Shown here piece by piece: positions 1 through 12,619 of a stretch of DNA of 64,000 bases. The notes under the pieces were generated by a model, which was not told the origin of the DNA, did no database searches, and saw only the letters and a program-made list of their open reading frames with translations. The DNA comes from Rutpela maculata (Eukaryota > Arthropoda > Insecta > Coleoptera > Cerambycidae): NCBI GenBank assembly GCA_936432065.2, contig OW386286.2, positions 80,070,452 to 80,134,451 on the forward strand, written 5' to 3'. The first letter of the stretch is position 1. Each line of letters begins with the position of its first letter. Made by a program: the position numbers and the translations under genes.

Positions 1-235
1 ACTGAAACATGTTTTAACTATTTTTTAATACAGCCACAGATATCATATTGATTATATATAACTAATTAGATGTTTATTAATCATATTTACACAATTGTGC
101 TTTGAGAGATCAGCAGGTGTCAAAATATAATTAAGGTAAGAAAACAATAAATTTTATAAATAAAAGAAATTAACAGTAGTAAATAAGTAAATAACATAAT
201 ACATGGTATATCATAATTACAGCATATTGCCTACA

Positions 236-410
236 GTCTGAGCTGCGTAGTCGATAGTCAAGGAGACTTGGCTCTGCCTTCAAAGTTTCGGGATGGATTC
301 CCAGCCAGGACACTGAAATTCTTTCGGAAGAAGGAATCTATCCCAGTGTCAACTACACTGGAATAGACTCATTTTTGCTGGGTATGTCCCGACTGTCTGA
401 CGTTTAAAAG
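236..410 (+). repeat. tRNA-derived SINE head (probable)
   Basis: A box-A-like segment around 240-258 is followed about 35 bases later by a box-B-like segment at 289-302 (CGGGATGGATTCCC, one mismatch from the usual GWTCRANNC pattern). This is the internal pol III promoter layout of tRNA-derived SINEs. The cloverleaf is degraded, so a working tRNA is unlikely. The body to about 410 is unrecognised and no clean poly-A tail or target duplication was found. Confidence 0.4.
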
Positions 411-1235
411 TGGTAGTATTAACTTATACTATAATAAAAATATAACTTTAATTATGAAAACTATTGTCCCACTTTGAAATATTGCAGAACTGTCGATTAG
501 CTCTCAAAGAAAACATAAAAACAATTTACCAAACAACCCCATGCAATGTGGTTTTATGAGGTTGAGGAGGTTTTTCGTAAATAACTAAAAATCTGTATGA
601 ATGAAATACGAATGTAAACTTTAACTCGTTTTATTAACCAACTTGAAATAATAAAAAAAAGGAGGAGGTTCTTAATTCGCCCCGAATGTACGATTTTTAC
701 ATCTTACATCTTTTTGTTTTTAACAAATTATCGTATGAATTGTATATTATCCGTGTAAATTTCATGTTACTTATTTATTGTGAAGTATTTTGACTTTAAT
801 TGTAGTTTAATACTTTATTATTATTAAAATTATCGAATCGAAAATCGAGTAACACATTCTTAAGGCACTTTTTTAAGTAGAATACGTTGCTGATAAAAAG
901 AAAATTATGCATGCCTCGGTTTTCCAGATGTAGACATAACTTTTGTTTTTTAAATGGAACACCCGTAAATTATTTCATTATTCGATCACAACTTAAATTA
1001 GCTATCCAACGATATATCATATGTCGTATTTATCTCTAGAAAAAGTTGTTAATTTTCGAAAAATTTAATATATTTGTGAGGAGGCCATGGAAAACTATTA
1101 ACAACAAGAACACTTCTTATAATATAAAATAATTTTGCCAAAAATAGGAAAAACTAAATTACAATAAATGTTCGAATTGTCTTCCATTACATCTATGCAT
1201 ATTTGTGAGTTAATTGTGAGTGAGCATTTTTAAAA
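411..1235. other. Unassigned AT-rich stretch
   Basis: No coding region, RNA gene or clear repeat was recognised. The last few hundred bases precede a transposase start and may be the 5' flank of that degenerate DNA transposon. Confidence 0.3.
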
Positions 1236-1409
1236 ATGGTTCAATTTAGTAATGGTGAAAAATATAGGATTAAGTATTTTATAGAATGCGGAGAGGATTC
1301 AAATTTAGCTTTCGAGCTTTATTTTAATAGGTCAGTTATAAACAGCAAAAATTTGTGCCCAAAGTGTCGCCTAACCTTATTTTGCCTCATCACGTCAGGA
1401 TTTTTTTAA
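1236..1409 (+). pseudogene. Truncated mariner-like transposase N-terminus
   Basis: A 57-codon frame starts at an ATG and reads MVQFSNGEKYRIKYF, then an alternating hydrophobic/charged stretch ending near LYFNRS. This resembles the N-terminal helix-turn-helix start of Tc1/mariner-type transposases found in many insect genomes. The start of the degenerate transposase near 23472 (MAEKYSRDVKVDML) has a comparable layout. From about residue 46 the frame runs into the outer end of the large inverted repeat at 1373, so only the first ~45 residues belong to the transposase. The catalytic region is absent nearby. The assignment rests on resemblance only. Confidence 0.35.
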
Positions 1410-3714
1410 ATCAATGGGAACCTTAAATCTGTAGATGAAAATCGCAGCCAGTTTTGAAATTAGATATTTTTGCACCGATTTCAAATAGATATCAGGTAAT
1501 AAGGTACAGTTTCTTGCTACTTTTCACTAATAAAACTGAGTGAAATTCTATTTCTTATTTTTAGAGATATTTAAAAAAAATTTCAACTTTTTAGTAGCTT
1601 CTTTTATTTATTTAACTTCGACATAGTGAAGAAAACTATTGTGAAATTCCCTTTGTGTTGGGCACCATGTGAATGTTACTACAAAAATAATACCCCGTTT
1701 ATGAAAATTCGTGTCACCGGCGACTCCGCCAAATCTTCGAATATTCTCGCAATGTCATGTCATGTCGGTTTAAAAAAATTGTTCTTAATTTAAAATATAT
1801 CCTAACGTGATGGGGCAAAATAAGTTTCAGATTCGATTTCAGCGACTTCTAAAACATTTTCTACACTGGATCTGTTCCGGCGTACCTCGAACGTTTTCAC
1901 TTTTCACTTCCTGGAAACCAAGTAAAAATCATAATCGTGATCATAATTTTTTATCTACTACAAGGTTTTCACTGGCATACACGTTATATTAATGCATTGT
2001 AATCATTTTACAGATCCTCTTTCTTCGTAAGTCCTGTGACCGTCTATCCTTCTACCTCTGTCACTTAGTGCATATTTACGACATCTTAAAAAATTATCAT
2101 AAGAAGAAGGTGGTAGGTACTTCACTTAACGAATTCTTCACTTTTATGCAATTACTTACCAATTGATAAGATTTTTCTATGTTTTTCCTAGATGAAAGTG
2201 ATTCAAACATATATTTGTATCCATTTCAATTAAGGAAATAAGATATTTATACTAAATTTGGGATGTCTAAGTTGATTGGTTGATTGATAAGTATATTTTC
2301 GGGCACTAGAAAATCATCATCACATGAAATTCTCCAAATTGCTTCTATAGAATTCTATAGAATAAGACGGAAACAAAAAATATTAGGTAGTTGACTTTAA
2401 ACTATGGAAAATATAGTACACTCAATCCAAAAAGGTGTTTTTTGTCAAGAATAGCAACGTTCGAAGTTTTGGCTAAATTGGAACTAATTTTTTTCTTATT
2501 ATGTGATGGTTAAGTATAAATTTTGAAAATCAGAGTACCTGTTACTTGCTTAAAGTATGCGCTGGTCGATAGTTAGTCATTTTGTTATCTCTTCCATGAA
2601 GTTCAATAAAAAATTTACATTCTTCAATTTAGTTTTCTGTCAAAGTTTGTATGTGTTTTATGTGACTACTGGTCATTAAATAAATCTAGTTTGTTTTCTT
2701 GAAGTTTCCCCATTAGTGAAAATGTTAGTTTCAAATAAATTTTAATTAACGCAGAAACTTGAATCATAATTACTTCTAAACATATAATTATCCAGGGGAA
2801 CTTTTCTGTTATTATGACTGGTTAATACACAGAACATGTCCCTCTACAATTATTATCTGTTTATTATTCCTTGGTGTCTCTTGTATACACAAAGGACCTA
2901 AGTTTGTCCTACCCTATTTGAAATCAATCAAAATTTAGCATCTTAATCCTAAGCCGGAACCGGAAGGAAAGGGTCTCTATTTGCGGTGGGTTTATATTGA
3001 AGACATGCAGTCCCAATTATTGGAATAGCGCCTTTAATAGCTACGTCCTGATAGTCAATGTAGCCGGTGCCCGTTTAATCAGGCGTATATAAATGTGTAA
3101 ACCTGTTTGATTAACATTTTGCTAGAATACGGGCACAGTTTACTTTTACGTGGTAACTCCCGTAATAAAACCTAACGAATGTGTTTATTGATATGCAAAT
3201 GACTTTAATTAACATTAAAAGTGATGTGCCTCAAATATATAAAGTATTAAAATAATTGACATATTAAATAGTGCTGTAAAAAACAAACCCAAAGATAACA
3301 AACTGTGGAAAGAAAAAAGAGAATAATGAAAGCAAAAATTTGCTATATTACTGGCCAAGCGGCGTACAATCTATTACAGTGAATGTAACATTCTAAAAAC
3401 ACTTTTTCTTTTTTTCCCCTAATTGTTGGCCTTGGATGCGTTCCATCACCCAGCTACACAGATGGGGGAAAGAGAACGAAGTAAAAAGTATAGACACATT
3501 TCACGCCCAAGGGTCCATCAGGGCGACTTAAGGTTACACATAGACTGGACCGCGGATAGTGGGTTAAACCACAAAGGTTATATAAACAAAGGCATATTAG
3601 GAATAAATACCACAAGTCAAGATAAGTAATTGACAAATGGTAAACAACTGTACCACATTGAGATAAAAAATTATAGATTAATTGGAATACATTTACATTT
3701 TTGATTGAAAGAAC
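1373..3714 (+). repeat. Left arm of a large inverted repeat
   Basis: This ~2.3-kb segment reappears as its reverse complement at 5887-9920 over essentially its whole length. Anchor points: 1377-1390 pairs with 9903-9920 (TTTTGCCTCATC), the GATGCGTTCCATCACC block near 3437 pairs with 6055-6075, and the inner end GATTGAAAGAAC near 3703-3714 pairs with 5887-5898. The left arm has ~95 extra bases (about 3485-3578) missing on the right. No long ORF is present. It resembles a foldback transposon or an inverted duplication of a non-coding repeat. Confidence 0.8.
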
Positions 3715-3873
3715 ATGGTTAAGATTAATTGGTAGCTAAAAACCCATATATCTTAGTTTACTTACAAGGATCAATGATTCAGGGGTGTGTGAAGAGCAAC
3801 CAAAGAAAATATGATTAATGTCACCTTTCTATCCATAAGCACATAGACCATTGTTTAGGATTCCAATTTTAAA

Positions 3874-4242
3874 TTAGTCATCTGGAAATCTACAGTGATT
3901 AAGTTGCAAACGTGTAATAGTAAAATAAGAAGGTCTTGAAACAGGGAATCCGTCATGCCATCTAGATTCAGCAATCAGCGGGTTTAATTGATAATAATTT
4001 GTACCTTGCTCCGTGTACTGATGGTATTGATACTGCCATTTCTTAAAGGGCTTTTTCTTATATATGGTAAATAAATCAGTCGCAGGTATTTTAACTGAAA
4101 GGGGGATGCCACTTATCGTGGCTTTCTTAGCCATTTTGTCGACCATTTCATTTTGATACAGATCGAAATGTGCTTTAATCCAGACAGGATTGACAGTTTT
4201 GCTACAATATTCACAATCACAGGAGCCGATTGTTCTTTGCAT
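3874..4242 (-). pseudogene. RNase H domain remnant of a non-LTR retroelement
   Basis: A 122-codon frame contains VWIKAHFDLYQNEMVDKMAKKA, matching the C-terminal part of the RNase H domain in I/R1/Jockey-type elements (a W-x-x-x-H turn followed by N-E-x-x-D-x-x-A-K). It is followed by a typical post-RNase H tail ending in LQLNHCRFPDD. The reverse transcriptase and the first RNase H acidic residues are not nearby, so this is a fragment. It lies in the spacer between the two big inverted arms. Confidence 0.5.
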
Positions 4243-4289
4243 CTAAAAACATCTATAAAAGTATTTACGTAAAACTTCTCTTATTTATT

Positions 4290-4775
4290 CATTACCTTTT
4301 CTGTAGGACGACTATCCTATATATTTTTTCAACTAAAAATATATCAGGTTTTCTTCCTCGCAATAGTGACAACTACATTTCAAATATTATTTTCCTGTTG
4401 TTTCTTAATTAGTTCTTTTTCAGAGTGGCCACACTGTTAACTTTTCACTAAACGTATGTCAGGTTTCAGCCTCGGTAATTGTGTCAACTACAGTCCAAAT
4501 ATTATTTCCACAATATTGTTTTTATAGTGACCACACTGTATAATATTTTAGTATTTTCCTTGACATTTGTGTTAACTACATGCGAAGTTTTGTTATCTTC
4601 TGTCACAGTTATTTCGATATATTTTTTTAGAGTGACCACCTTGTATATTTTTTCTTTAACAGTTGTGTCAACTACATGTAAAATATTATTGCCCTCTGTT
4701 CTATATATTTTTCAACGGAAAGATAACCCAGTTCTTCGTTGGTGGTAGCATCAACTACCTACCAAATATTATTGT
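4290..4775 (+). repeat. Tandem array, ~85-117 bp units
   Basis: Five degenerate units are recognisable from the recurring CAACTACA block (near 4367, 4484, 4571, 4667 and 4752), each followed by AAATATTATT-like sequence and, in most units, GAGTGACCAC. The same unit occurs in the opposite orientation at 25780-26165. Confidence 0.65.
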
Positions 4776-5886
4776 TCACCGTCGAGCGGTTTTGTAGATA
4801 TAGCGCCAACAGACAAACAGGCTGATGAAATTAAATAGCTTTAATTTTCGTATTTTACATACTCCACGATTACAATACTTCCCCTCGGTAAGCGAGTAAA
4901 GTAAAAAGTAAACAATCTAATTTTATTATCGAAACTATGATAAAATTATTTCGCATTATCAACGTCCTTGGGACATTATAGCTGAAAATTCACTTCTCGC
5001 ATTACCCAATAAATTTTGAGTACAGGCAAATAGCAAACGTTTGGTTTCAGGTAGTCATTAAATATTTTAAGTGGTGTTTGCATAATATATGGTAAAGGTA
5101 GAAGCACAGATTATGTGTCATATATTATGCACTAGTATGTGGTCAGGACATCGAATACACGATCTTATTAATATCATCGTCAGGGTTGAAATAGACATGT
5201 AAGAAGTTCCCTACTTGGAGATTTCTTGTATATATGTACTGAATGATCAAATTCAAATGTTCTGAAAGATCTAAATATGTAATTATCATTTGATTTCAAC
5301 AAAAATATTGCAATATTAACATACAGTTCTTACTTCAAATTCCGATTTGTTCCCCTTCAGCAAGCTTTATAGTCTAAGAGCTGGCTACAATTTTTTAACG
5401 TCAGTTGGTACTTGGCTACTTCATACCTTAAAAAAATCGATTACTCTTGCTATTAACAGAACGGAATCTCCGGATCGGAAGACGGTTGTAGGAGCGGGCG
5501 GACATGTAAAACATGTAAACATGTAAAATTTCAAAACCAAAAGTATCAAAAGGTACTTGAACTGATTTTTTTTTAAAGATGGAATACGATAGCACAAACA
5601 CCGTTCAGTGAGTGGCAGAAATTTTAGTGGGAAATAAAGCGCTGGCAGAATGATGTAAACTGCGAGAAGTGATGGAAATCAACGTACAGGTTGAAATTTG
5701 GCTAATCTGTTGTTTACGTCGCGCGTCGCTAGAAAACGGTATCTTGAATGGCAGAAAAAAGTGGAAAAAGTGACCTTGACAGAAATTAAAAAATGTAAAT
5801 TCACACTGTAAGCGACCGGTCATTTGACTTCAATACTGTTGTTATCATTGAGCGTGATTTTCTAAAGGACCCCGCACTATGGTAAA
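4776..5886. other. Unassigned spacer of the large inverted repeat
   Basis: AT-rich sequence with no convincing reading frame. Short frames around 5605-5823 have no recognisable domain. Confidence 0.3.
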
Positions 5887-6972
5887 AGTTCTTTCAATCA
5901 AAAATGTAAATGTATTCCAATTAATCCATAATTTTTTATCTCAACGTGGTACAATTGTTTATCATTTGTCAATTATTTATCTTGACTTATGGTATTTATT
6001 CCTAATACGCCCTTGTTTATATAACCTTTTACTTCGTTCTCTTTACCCCATCTGGGTGATGGAACGCATCCAAGGCCAACAATTAGGGGAAAAAGAAAAA
6101 GGTGTTTTTAGAGTGTTACATTTACTGTAATAGATTGTACGCCGCTTGGCCAGTAATATCCCAAATTTTCTCTTTTTTCTTTCCACAGTTTGTTATCTTT
6201 GGGTTAGTTTTTTAGAGCACTATTATTTAATGTGTCAATTATTTTAATACTTTATATATTTTAGGCACATCACTTTTAATGTTAATTAAAGTCATTTGCA
6301 TATCAATAAACACGTTCGTTAGGTTTTATTACGGGAGTTACCACGTAAAAGTAAACTGTACCCGTATTCTAGCAAAATGTTAATCAAATCGGTTTACAGA
6401 TTTATATACGCCTGATTAAACGGGCACCGGCTACATTGACTATCAGGACTTAGCTATTAAAGGCGCTATTCCAATAATTGGGATTGCATGTCTTCAATAT
6501 AAACCAACCGCAAATAGAGACCCTTTCCTTCCGGTTCCGGCTTAGGATTAAGATGCTAAATTTTGATTGATTTCAAACAGGGTAGGACAAACTTAGGTCC
6601 TTTGTGTATACAAGAGACACCAAGGAATAATAAACAGATAATAATTGTAGAAGGACATGTTTTGGGTATTAACCAGTCATAATAACAGAAAAGTTCCCCT
6701 GGATAATTATATGTTTAGAAGTAATTATGTTTCAAGTTTCTGCGTTAATTAAAATTTATTTGAAACTAACATTTTCACTAATGGGGAAACTTGAAGAAAA
6801 CAAACTAGATTTATTTAATGACCCATAAAGTCACATAAAACACATAAAAACTTTGACAGAAAACTAAATTGAAGAATGTAAATTTTTTATTGAACTTCAT
6901 GGAAGAGATAACAAAATGACTAACTATCAACCAGCGCATACTTTAAGCAAGTAACAGGTACTCTGATTTTCA

Positions 6973-8748
6973 AAAGGGGGAGGATCAATAAGGCTGGTTT
7001 TCGGCCCCTCTCAAATTTGGCAAAAAGAAAAAAGAAAATGTTTTTTAAGCGTCTAGGATCAATTTTGAGTCGATTTGACCACAAACGGAACCAACCCCAC
7101 CCCCCTCTTAGGGTCATTTCAAGGTCAAATTATGAAAAAGCCGTGAAATAAACTCGCCTTTTTGGAATGAGTAGGCTTATTCTGGAACTTCGATTTAATA
7201 TGTATATAGGTTTTTTGGGTCACTGATTCCGGATCCAAGGTCAGTTTGTCTACAGTGTGTCCCAGGATAGATGTAACAAGAGGTGTAATGGACCAAAAAT
7301 TTTGGAATTTTGGAATGGTATTTGGGGATTGAGTTCTGCTTATTGTAAAACTAAAGTATACCAAAAATGACTTGATTTGGTGTTCTACAGGGTGTTTATA
7401 AGCAAAGTTGTAAAAATTACCACTAATAAAGTACCTTTATTTTTCAAAATATGAAAAAATTCCACTAAGAAAAGTTATTTAGAATGCAATTTTATACCTC
7501 TCTACCAAACAGGATTATAAAAATTATTTTTTTGAAACTTCCCATTTTTTGCGAATTAAGAGTTGAATTCATATTTAAAGTTGTGTAGGAGCAAATGTTA
7601 ATCATCTGCTTTTCTCATAGCCTACTTTTAGCTTCTACATAACTTTAAATATTAATTCGCAAATTCGCAAAAAATAATTTCTCCGCAGTTTTAATTGAAT
7701 GGTTCAAAATAAAATACTAAATTGAAAAAATTGAAAGTTTCAAAAAAATAATTTTATATTCCTGTTTGGTATAGAGGTATAAAATTGCATTCTAAATAAC
7801 TTTTCTTAGTGGAATTTTTTCATATTTCGAAAAATAAAGGTACTTTATCAGTGGTGATTTTTACACTTTGCTTATAAACACCCTGTAGAACACTAAATCA
7901 AGTCATTCTTGGTATACTTTAGTTTTACAACAAGCAGGACTCAATCCCCAAATACCATTCCAAAATTTTTGGTCCATTACACCTCTTGTTACATCTATCC
8001 TGGGACACACTGTAGACAAACTGACCACGGATCCGGAATCAGCGACCCAAAAAACCTATATATATATTAAATCGAAGTTCCAGAATAAGCCTACTCATTC
8101 CGAAAAGACGAGTTTATTTCACGGCTTTTTCATAATTTGACCTTGAAATAACCCTAAGAGGGAGGTGGGGTTGGTTCCGTTTGTGGTCGAATCGACTCTA
8201 AATTGACCCTAGACTGTTAAAAAATATTGTAACGTGTTTCCACCCTTAGGAAACCACCCTCGCAAATTCCGTGGGTTCCAAAAATTATAACAAGAGATGT
8301 CCACTAACACACTTTATTAAATATTTACTGGATACTTCACAATACTATTATTAATTTAAATACACTTTTACTGACTAAAATCACTTTGTTTATCTTTGAA
8401 CTCTTAACCTCACTTTCTATACTTTCTGAACTTTCTGAACTACTGAACTACTCGCCGAGAATGCGATCGGTCTTTTATACCTAAAAATGACAGATCTCGA
8501 TTGTTCTGTGATGACGCCACCATTCTCTCGATAATTCCAGATGTCACTTTGGAATCTTCTGGTAGGTTCTTTTTCGAGTAGGTGCAAATACACTACATTC
8601 ATTCAGACATTCGATCTGTTGAAGTCTGCCTACTTTTTAGTAACATAACCTTAAATTTTAAGGGGTGCAACATATTACAATATTTTCTTTTTTCTTTTTG
8701 CCAAATTTGAGGGGGGCCGAAAACCGGCCTTATTGACCCTCCCCCTTT
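6973..8748. repeat. Nested palindromic foldback element
   Basis: The two halves are reverse complements meeting near 7600-7625. Matching blocks are GGAGGATCAATAAGG (6979-6993) with 8728-8742, the CACGGCTTTTTCAT block (about 7133-7146 and 8119-8132), and the TACAGGGTGTTTATAAGC block near 7387 with its complement near 7870. TACAGGGTG is typical of insect mariner-type inverted repeats, which suggests but does not prove that class. No transposase was seen. The right half is interrupted by a solo LTR. Confidence 0.75.
8228..8679 (-). mobile_element. Solo LTR with ATAT target duplication
   Basis: The 452-bp segment starts TGTAACGTG and ends TATTACA (TG...CA type) and is flanked on both sides by ATAT (8224-8227 and 8680-8683). 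It interrupts the right half of the palindrome, whose symmetry resumes on either side. On the minus strand it has a TATA box, GGTATAAAAG, at 8472-8481. This fits a Ty3/Gypsy LTR left by LTR-LTR recombination. No PBS, PPT or internal coding sequence is present. It does not resemble the errantivirus LTR at 32.9 kb. Confidence 0.7.
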
Positions 8749-9975
8749 GTACTTAATAAGAAAAAAATTAGCTCCAATTTAGCCAATACTTCGAATGTTG
8801 CTATTCTTGACAAAAAACACTTTTGTGCAAAAATATCTGATATTGCTATTACTTAGATTTTTTGTACTGGATTGAATGTATTATATTTTCCATAGTTTAA
8901 AGTCAACTAATATTTTTTGTTTCCGCCTTATTTTATAGAATTCTATAGAAGCAATTTGGAGAATGTCATGTGATGATGAATTTCTAGTGCCCGAAAATAT
9001 ACTTATCAATCAACCAATCAACTTAGACATCCCAAATTTAGTATAAATATCTTATTAATCTTATTTCCTTAATTGAAATGGATACAAATATATGTTTGAA
9101 TCACTTTCATCTAGGAAAAAAATCCAAAAATCTTATCAATTGGTAAGTAATTGCATAAAAATGAAGAATTCGTTAAGTGAAGTACCACCTTCTTCCTATG
9201 ATAATTTTTTAAGATGTCGTAAATATGCACTAAGTGACAGAGGTAGAAGGATAGACGGTCACATGGACTTACGAAGGAAGAGGATTTGTAAAATGATTAA
9301 AATGCATTAATATAACGTGTATGTTAGTTACAACCTTGTAGTAGATAAAAAACTATCACGATTATGATTTTTACTTGGTTTCCAGGAAGTGAAAAGTGAA
9401 AACGTGCGAGGTACGCCGGAACGGATTCAGTGTAGCAAATGTTTTTAAAGTTGCTGAAATCGAATCTGAAAACTTATTTTTCCCCATCACATCAGGATTT
9501 ATTTTAAATTAAGAACAATTTTTTCAAATCGACATGACATGATATTGCGAGAATATTTGAAGATTTGGCGGAGTCGCCGGTAACACAAATTTTCATAAAC
9601 AGGGTATTATTTTTGTAGTAATATTCACATGGTGCTCAACACAAAGAGAATTTCACAATAGTTTTCTTCACTATGTATAAGTTAAATAAATAAAAGAAGC
9701 TACTAAAAAGTTGAAATTCTTTTTAAATATCTCTAAAAATAAGAAATAGAATTTCACTCAGTTTTATTAGTGGAAAGCAGCAAAAAACTGTACCTTATTA
9801 CCTGATATCTATTTGAAATCGGTGCAAAAATATCTAATTTCAAAACTGGCTGCGATTTTCATCTACAGATTTAAGGTTCCCCTTGATTTTAAAAAAATCT
9901 TGATGAGGCAAAATGAGGTTTCAGATTCGGTTTCACCGACCACAGAAACATATGCCACACTGGGTCCGGTCCGGA

Positions 9976-10005
9976 GCACCTCGCAAAAATATTTTTGCGA
10001 GGTGC
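9976..10005. repeat. 30-bp perfect palindrome
   Basis: GCACCTCGCAAAAAT followed directly by its exact reverse complement, with no loop. The related copy at ~12055-12085 has only the first half, so the second half looks like a local inverted duplication. Confidence 0.85.
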
Positions 10006-10174
10006 GCCGAGTCATTGGACAAATATTTTGTAAAACTGAGTGAAAGAGTAACCCCAAAAATAGGCCAAAGATCGCCCATTTTCTAGCCCTCGAATTTTGT
10101 TTCAAACTGTGCTAAATTATTGTTATAACACAGCCCCACAAAAAAAAGTGTTCTGTTCACCAGACTAGACCAAC

Positions 10175-10640
10175 ATATCTATACGTGTTTGGGGTCGCTG
10201 AATCCGAATCCGGGGTCTGTTTGACCTCATCAGGTCAGGATCAAGGTCAGGATCAAGGTCAATCCAAGGTTAAATTGGGAAAAACGATTAAGCGAAGGAA
10301 ACCACGATTTCTGTACGTGTTTGGGGTCACTGAATCCGAATTCGGGATCTGCTTGACCTCATCAGGTCAGGGTTATGTTCAATCCAAGGTCAAATTGGGA
10401 AAAAACCTTTTAAGCGCAGAAAACCATCATTTTTATACGTTTTTGGGTTAACTAAATCCCAACTCCTGGTCTGGTTGACCCATAAGGTCGGGGTCAAGGT
10501 CATTCCGAGGTCAAATTTGGGGAAACATTTAAGCTAGAAAACCACGATTCTTGTAAGTTTTTGGAGTTTCTGAATCCGAATCCGAGATCTGTTCAACGCC
10601 ATCAGGTCAAGGTCAAGGTCATTCCAAGGTCAACTTTTGT
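10175..10640 (+). repeat. Four-unit tandem repeat (~118-133 bp) rich in TCAAGGTCA
   Basis: Units start near 10178, 10311, 10432 and 10550. Each begins with TACGTGTTTGGGGTC-like sequence, continues CTGAATCCGAATCC, then carries one or more (T)CAAGGTCA motifs and ends in GGAAAACC-like sequence. TCAAGGTCA is the extended half-site bound by FTZ-F1/NR5A and ERR nuclear receptors; whether it is bound here is unknown. The high copy number may simply reflect amplification of one unit. Confidence 0.7.
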
Positions 10641-11698
10641 TTATCAAATGGAAACGCGTTTTTGACCACGGATTCTGAAAGAGCGGGATGTTTTACGTTC
10701 GCATATGGTTTGACCTATGATCAAAGTGACGTTTGGTCATCAGAAGGTCGAATCACTCTCTCAAATTAATTTATCTAAGATCAAAGATGATTCGTATTGA
10801 GAAATCTCAGTTACAAATCTTTATCGAGCATGGTTTAGCCTCGTGATATTTCTCCGAGTGGGATTGGAGAACCAAGACAGCAGACACCTATATCCACATG
10901 CAACCAAAGAGTGGCGTCTTCCAATCCTCTGGGAAAAACGAAACGTCTGTCATATACTGACTGCCCAAACATCTCGGTGATAGGGACTGATGAAGTTGCT
11001 GGAGCATCACTGATGAGGCCAACATCAATATCCGAGCGATACGTTTAATTTGTGTTGGGAATCCTCTAATCCTGTTATTAAAATTAAAAATCCTGCTTCT
11101 CAGAGGATGCTGGAAATAGTGACAACTGCCTTAATCGAGTATGTGTAGAATGATCAATTTTCCGATCCTTCAAGGTAATGAAGCCAGTAATGGCGTACTG
11201 CCCTGCAGGGGCGTTAGGGTGTGAGGATGAAGCCATAGTGTGTTCGACGACGAGTTGACTTTGTCCAGGTCTAACTAAGTATGGGGGCAGTTTTGTATAA
11301 TATTGAGGTAGTTTTCACTCTCTTAAGAGTGTGTGTCAATTACTTTGTGTAAACCCTAGTCATGCATTTAGCCAATAGACTTATACTGTATTTCTGTTCA
11401 TGGAAGCTCTATAACTCAATAGCATTATTTTTCCCTATTTTCATCCTTTTATAGGTGATGTTTTTGGCCATTCTGAATTAATCAATGGATATACGGATTC
11501 GTCGATATTAGATATGAATTCTGCGTCGAAAAAATACTAAGAATACCTCGATTGCTCTGCCACAGCTGATGGGTATCCATTTTTTGTGGAGCTGTGTATT
11601 TTTTGATAGCATCACGCATATCATAACTTCAATCCCTCATATCTCAAAAACCAAACATATGCTCATCTTGAAATTATGTATTCAGGATGTTCTCATTA
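10641..11698. other. Unassigned intervening sequence
   Basis: No long frame and no repeat structure that I could name. Base composition is somewhat richer in G+C around 10850-11250 than in the surroundings, which may mark an old degraded element. Confidence 0.25.
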
Positions 11699-12110
11699 TT
11701 CACAATAATTTAGCACTTAGTTTGAAACAAAATTCGAGAGCTATAAAATGGGCGATCTTTCATTTCTTACTTTTTAGAGATATTTTTAATTATTTAACTT
11801 CTGCATAATGAAGGAAACTATTGTGAAATTCTCTTTATGTTCTTTATGTTGCCCATCATGTGACTACAAAAATAATACCCCATTTGTGAATTAATTGATA
11901 TTACCGGCGACTCCGCCAAATCTCCGAATATTCCCGTAATGTCGCTTAAAAAAAATTATACTTAATTTTAAAAAAATCCTAAGGTGATTGGGAAAAATAA
12001 GTTTCAGATTAAATTTCAGCGACCCCAAAAACATATGCTACACTGGGTCTGGTCCGGCGCACCTCGTAAAAATATTTTGTGGTTCTGTGTAATTTTTAAT
12101 TCCCAAATTT
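11699..12110 (+). repeat. Third partial copy of the big inverted-repeat family
   Basis: Matches the outer end of the 1373-9920 repeat and its extension to 10110. Shared blocks include TTTGAAACAAAATTCGAG, AATAATACCCC, CCGGCGACTCCGCCAAAT and ACACTGGGTCTGGTCCGG. The copy is diverged and single-armed, showing that the family is dispersed and not confined to the palindrome. Confidence 0.65.
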
Positions 12111-12184
12111 TGCACCAATATTTTCTCAATAAATTGAACACCTTTTTGAAAAATGTGATGTGTCTTTCCATCAAATCACATTTT

Positions 12185-12619
12185 AGGGAACGCAAACCTT
12201 CAATGCAGAAGTCGGAAGTGGAAGCAACCATACAAATACTAAAAACTGACAAAGTTTCTTAAGTCTGCAGTATCACGGCCGAGACGCTTAAGTCGGTGTA
12301 GATGGAGAACCCTTCAGAAAATATGGTAAAAAATGCGGAAAATAGGAATCTGACACGAAGAAGGGAACTACAGAAGTTTGTAATAACTTGCTAGCACTAA
12401 TATTACTGTTAGTAAAATAACGCTGTATATCATTACCCCACTATGTTCCCTCCAGACAGGAATATATGTTCTTTCACCGATCCTTTTTAATATCTATAGT
12501 AAACACGTAATGCAACATGTGTGAGAGGACTAGCCAGGTGAGTAGCTATGGATGGAACTAATTTCTAACTTGATATTTGCAGATGATACCGTTTAAGTTG
12601 CAGATAGCGAGGGTGAGCT
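12185..12619 (+). pseudogene. RTE-like reverse transcriptase remnant, 5' portion
   Basis: Degenerate frames spell successive RT landmarks: SEVEATIQILKTDK near 12205-12250 (the conserved pre-RT helix of RTE-type elements), then in another frame GIYVLSPILFNIYS around 12465-12510 (fingers/palm motif) and NLIFADDTV around 12570-12597, which contains the catalytic A-D-D. Several stops and frameshifts are present, so it is dead. The sequence stops at 12619, where a solo LTR is inserted, and resumes at 15674. Confidence 0.6.

Larger units (their letters stand above)
5887..9920 (-). repeat. Right arm of the large inverted repeat, with insertion
   Basis: Reverse complement of 1373-3714, lengthened by a ~1.78-kb palindromic insertion at 6973-8748. 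The pre-insertion site is visible in the left arm near 2520-2535. Without the insertion the arms have similar length. They differ by scattered substitutions and small indels, so the duplication is not recent. A third partial copy of the outer-end sequence lies at 11699-12110. Confidence 0.8.

Noticed and set aside
4290..4775. CRISPR-like array (regular repeats with spacers)
   Set aside because: Repeats are long, degenerate and of unequal spacing in a eukaryotic transposon-rich context; no cas-like genes. The same applies to the arrays at 10175, 25780, 46838 and 55918.
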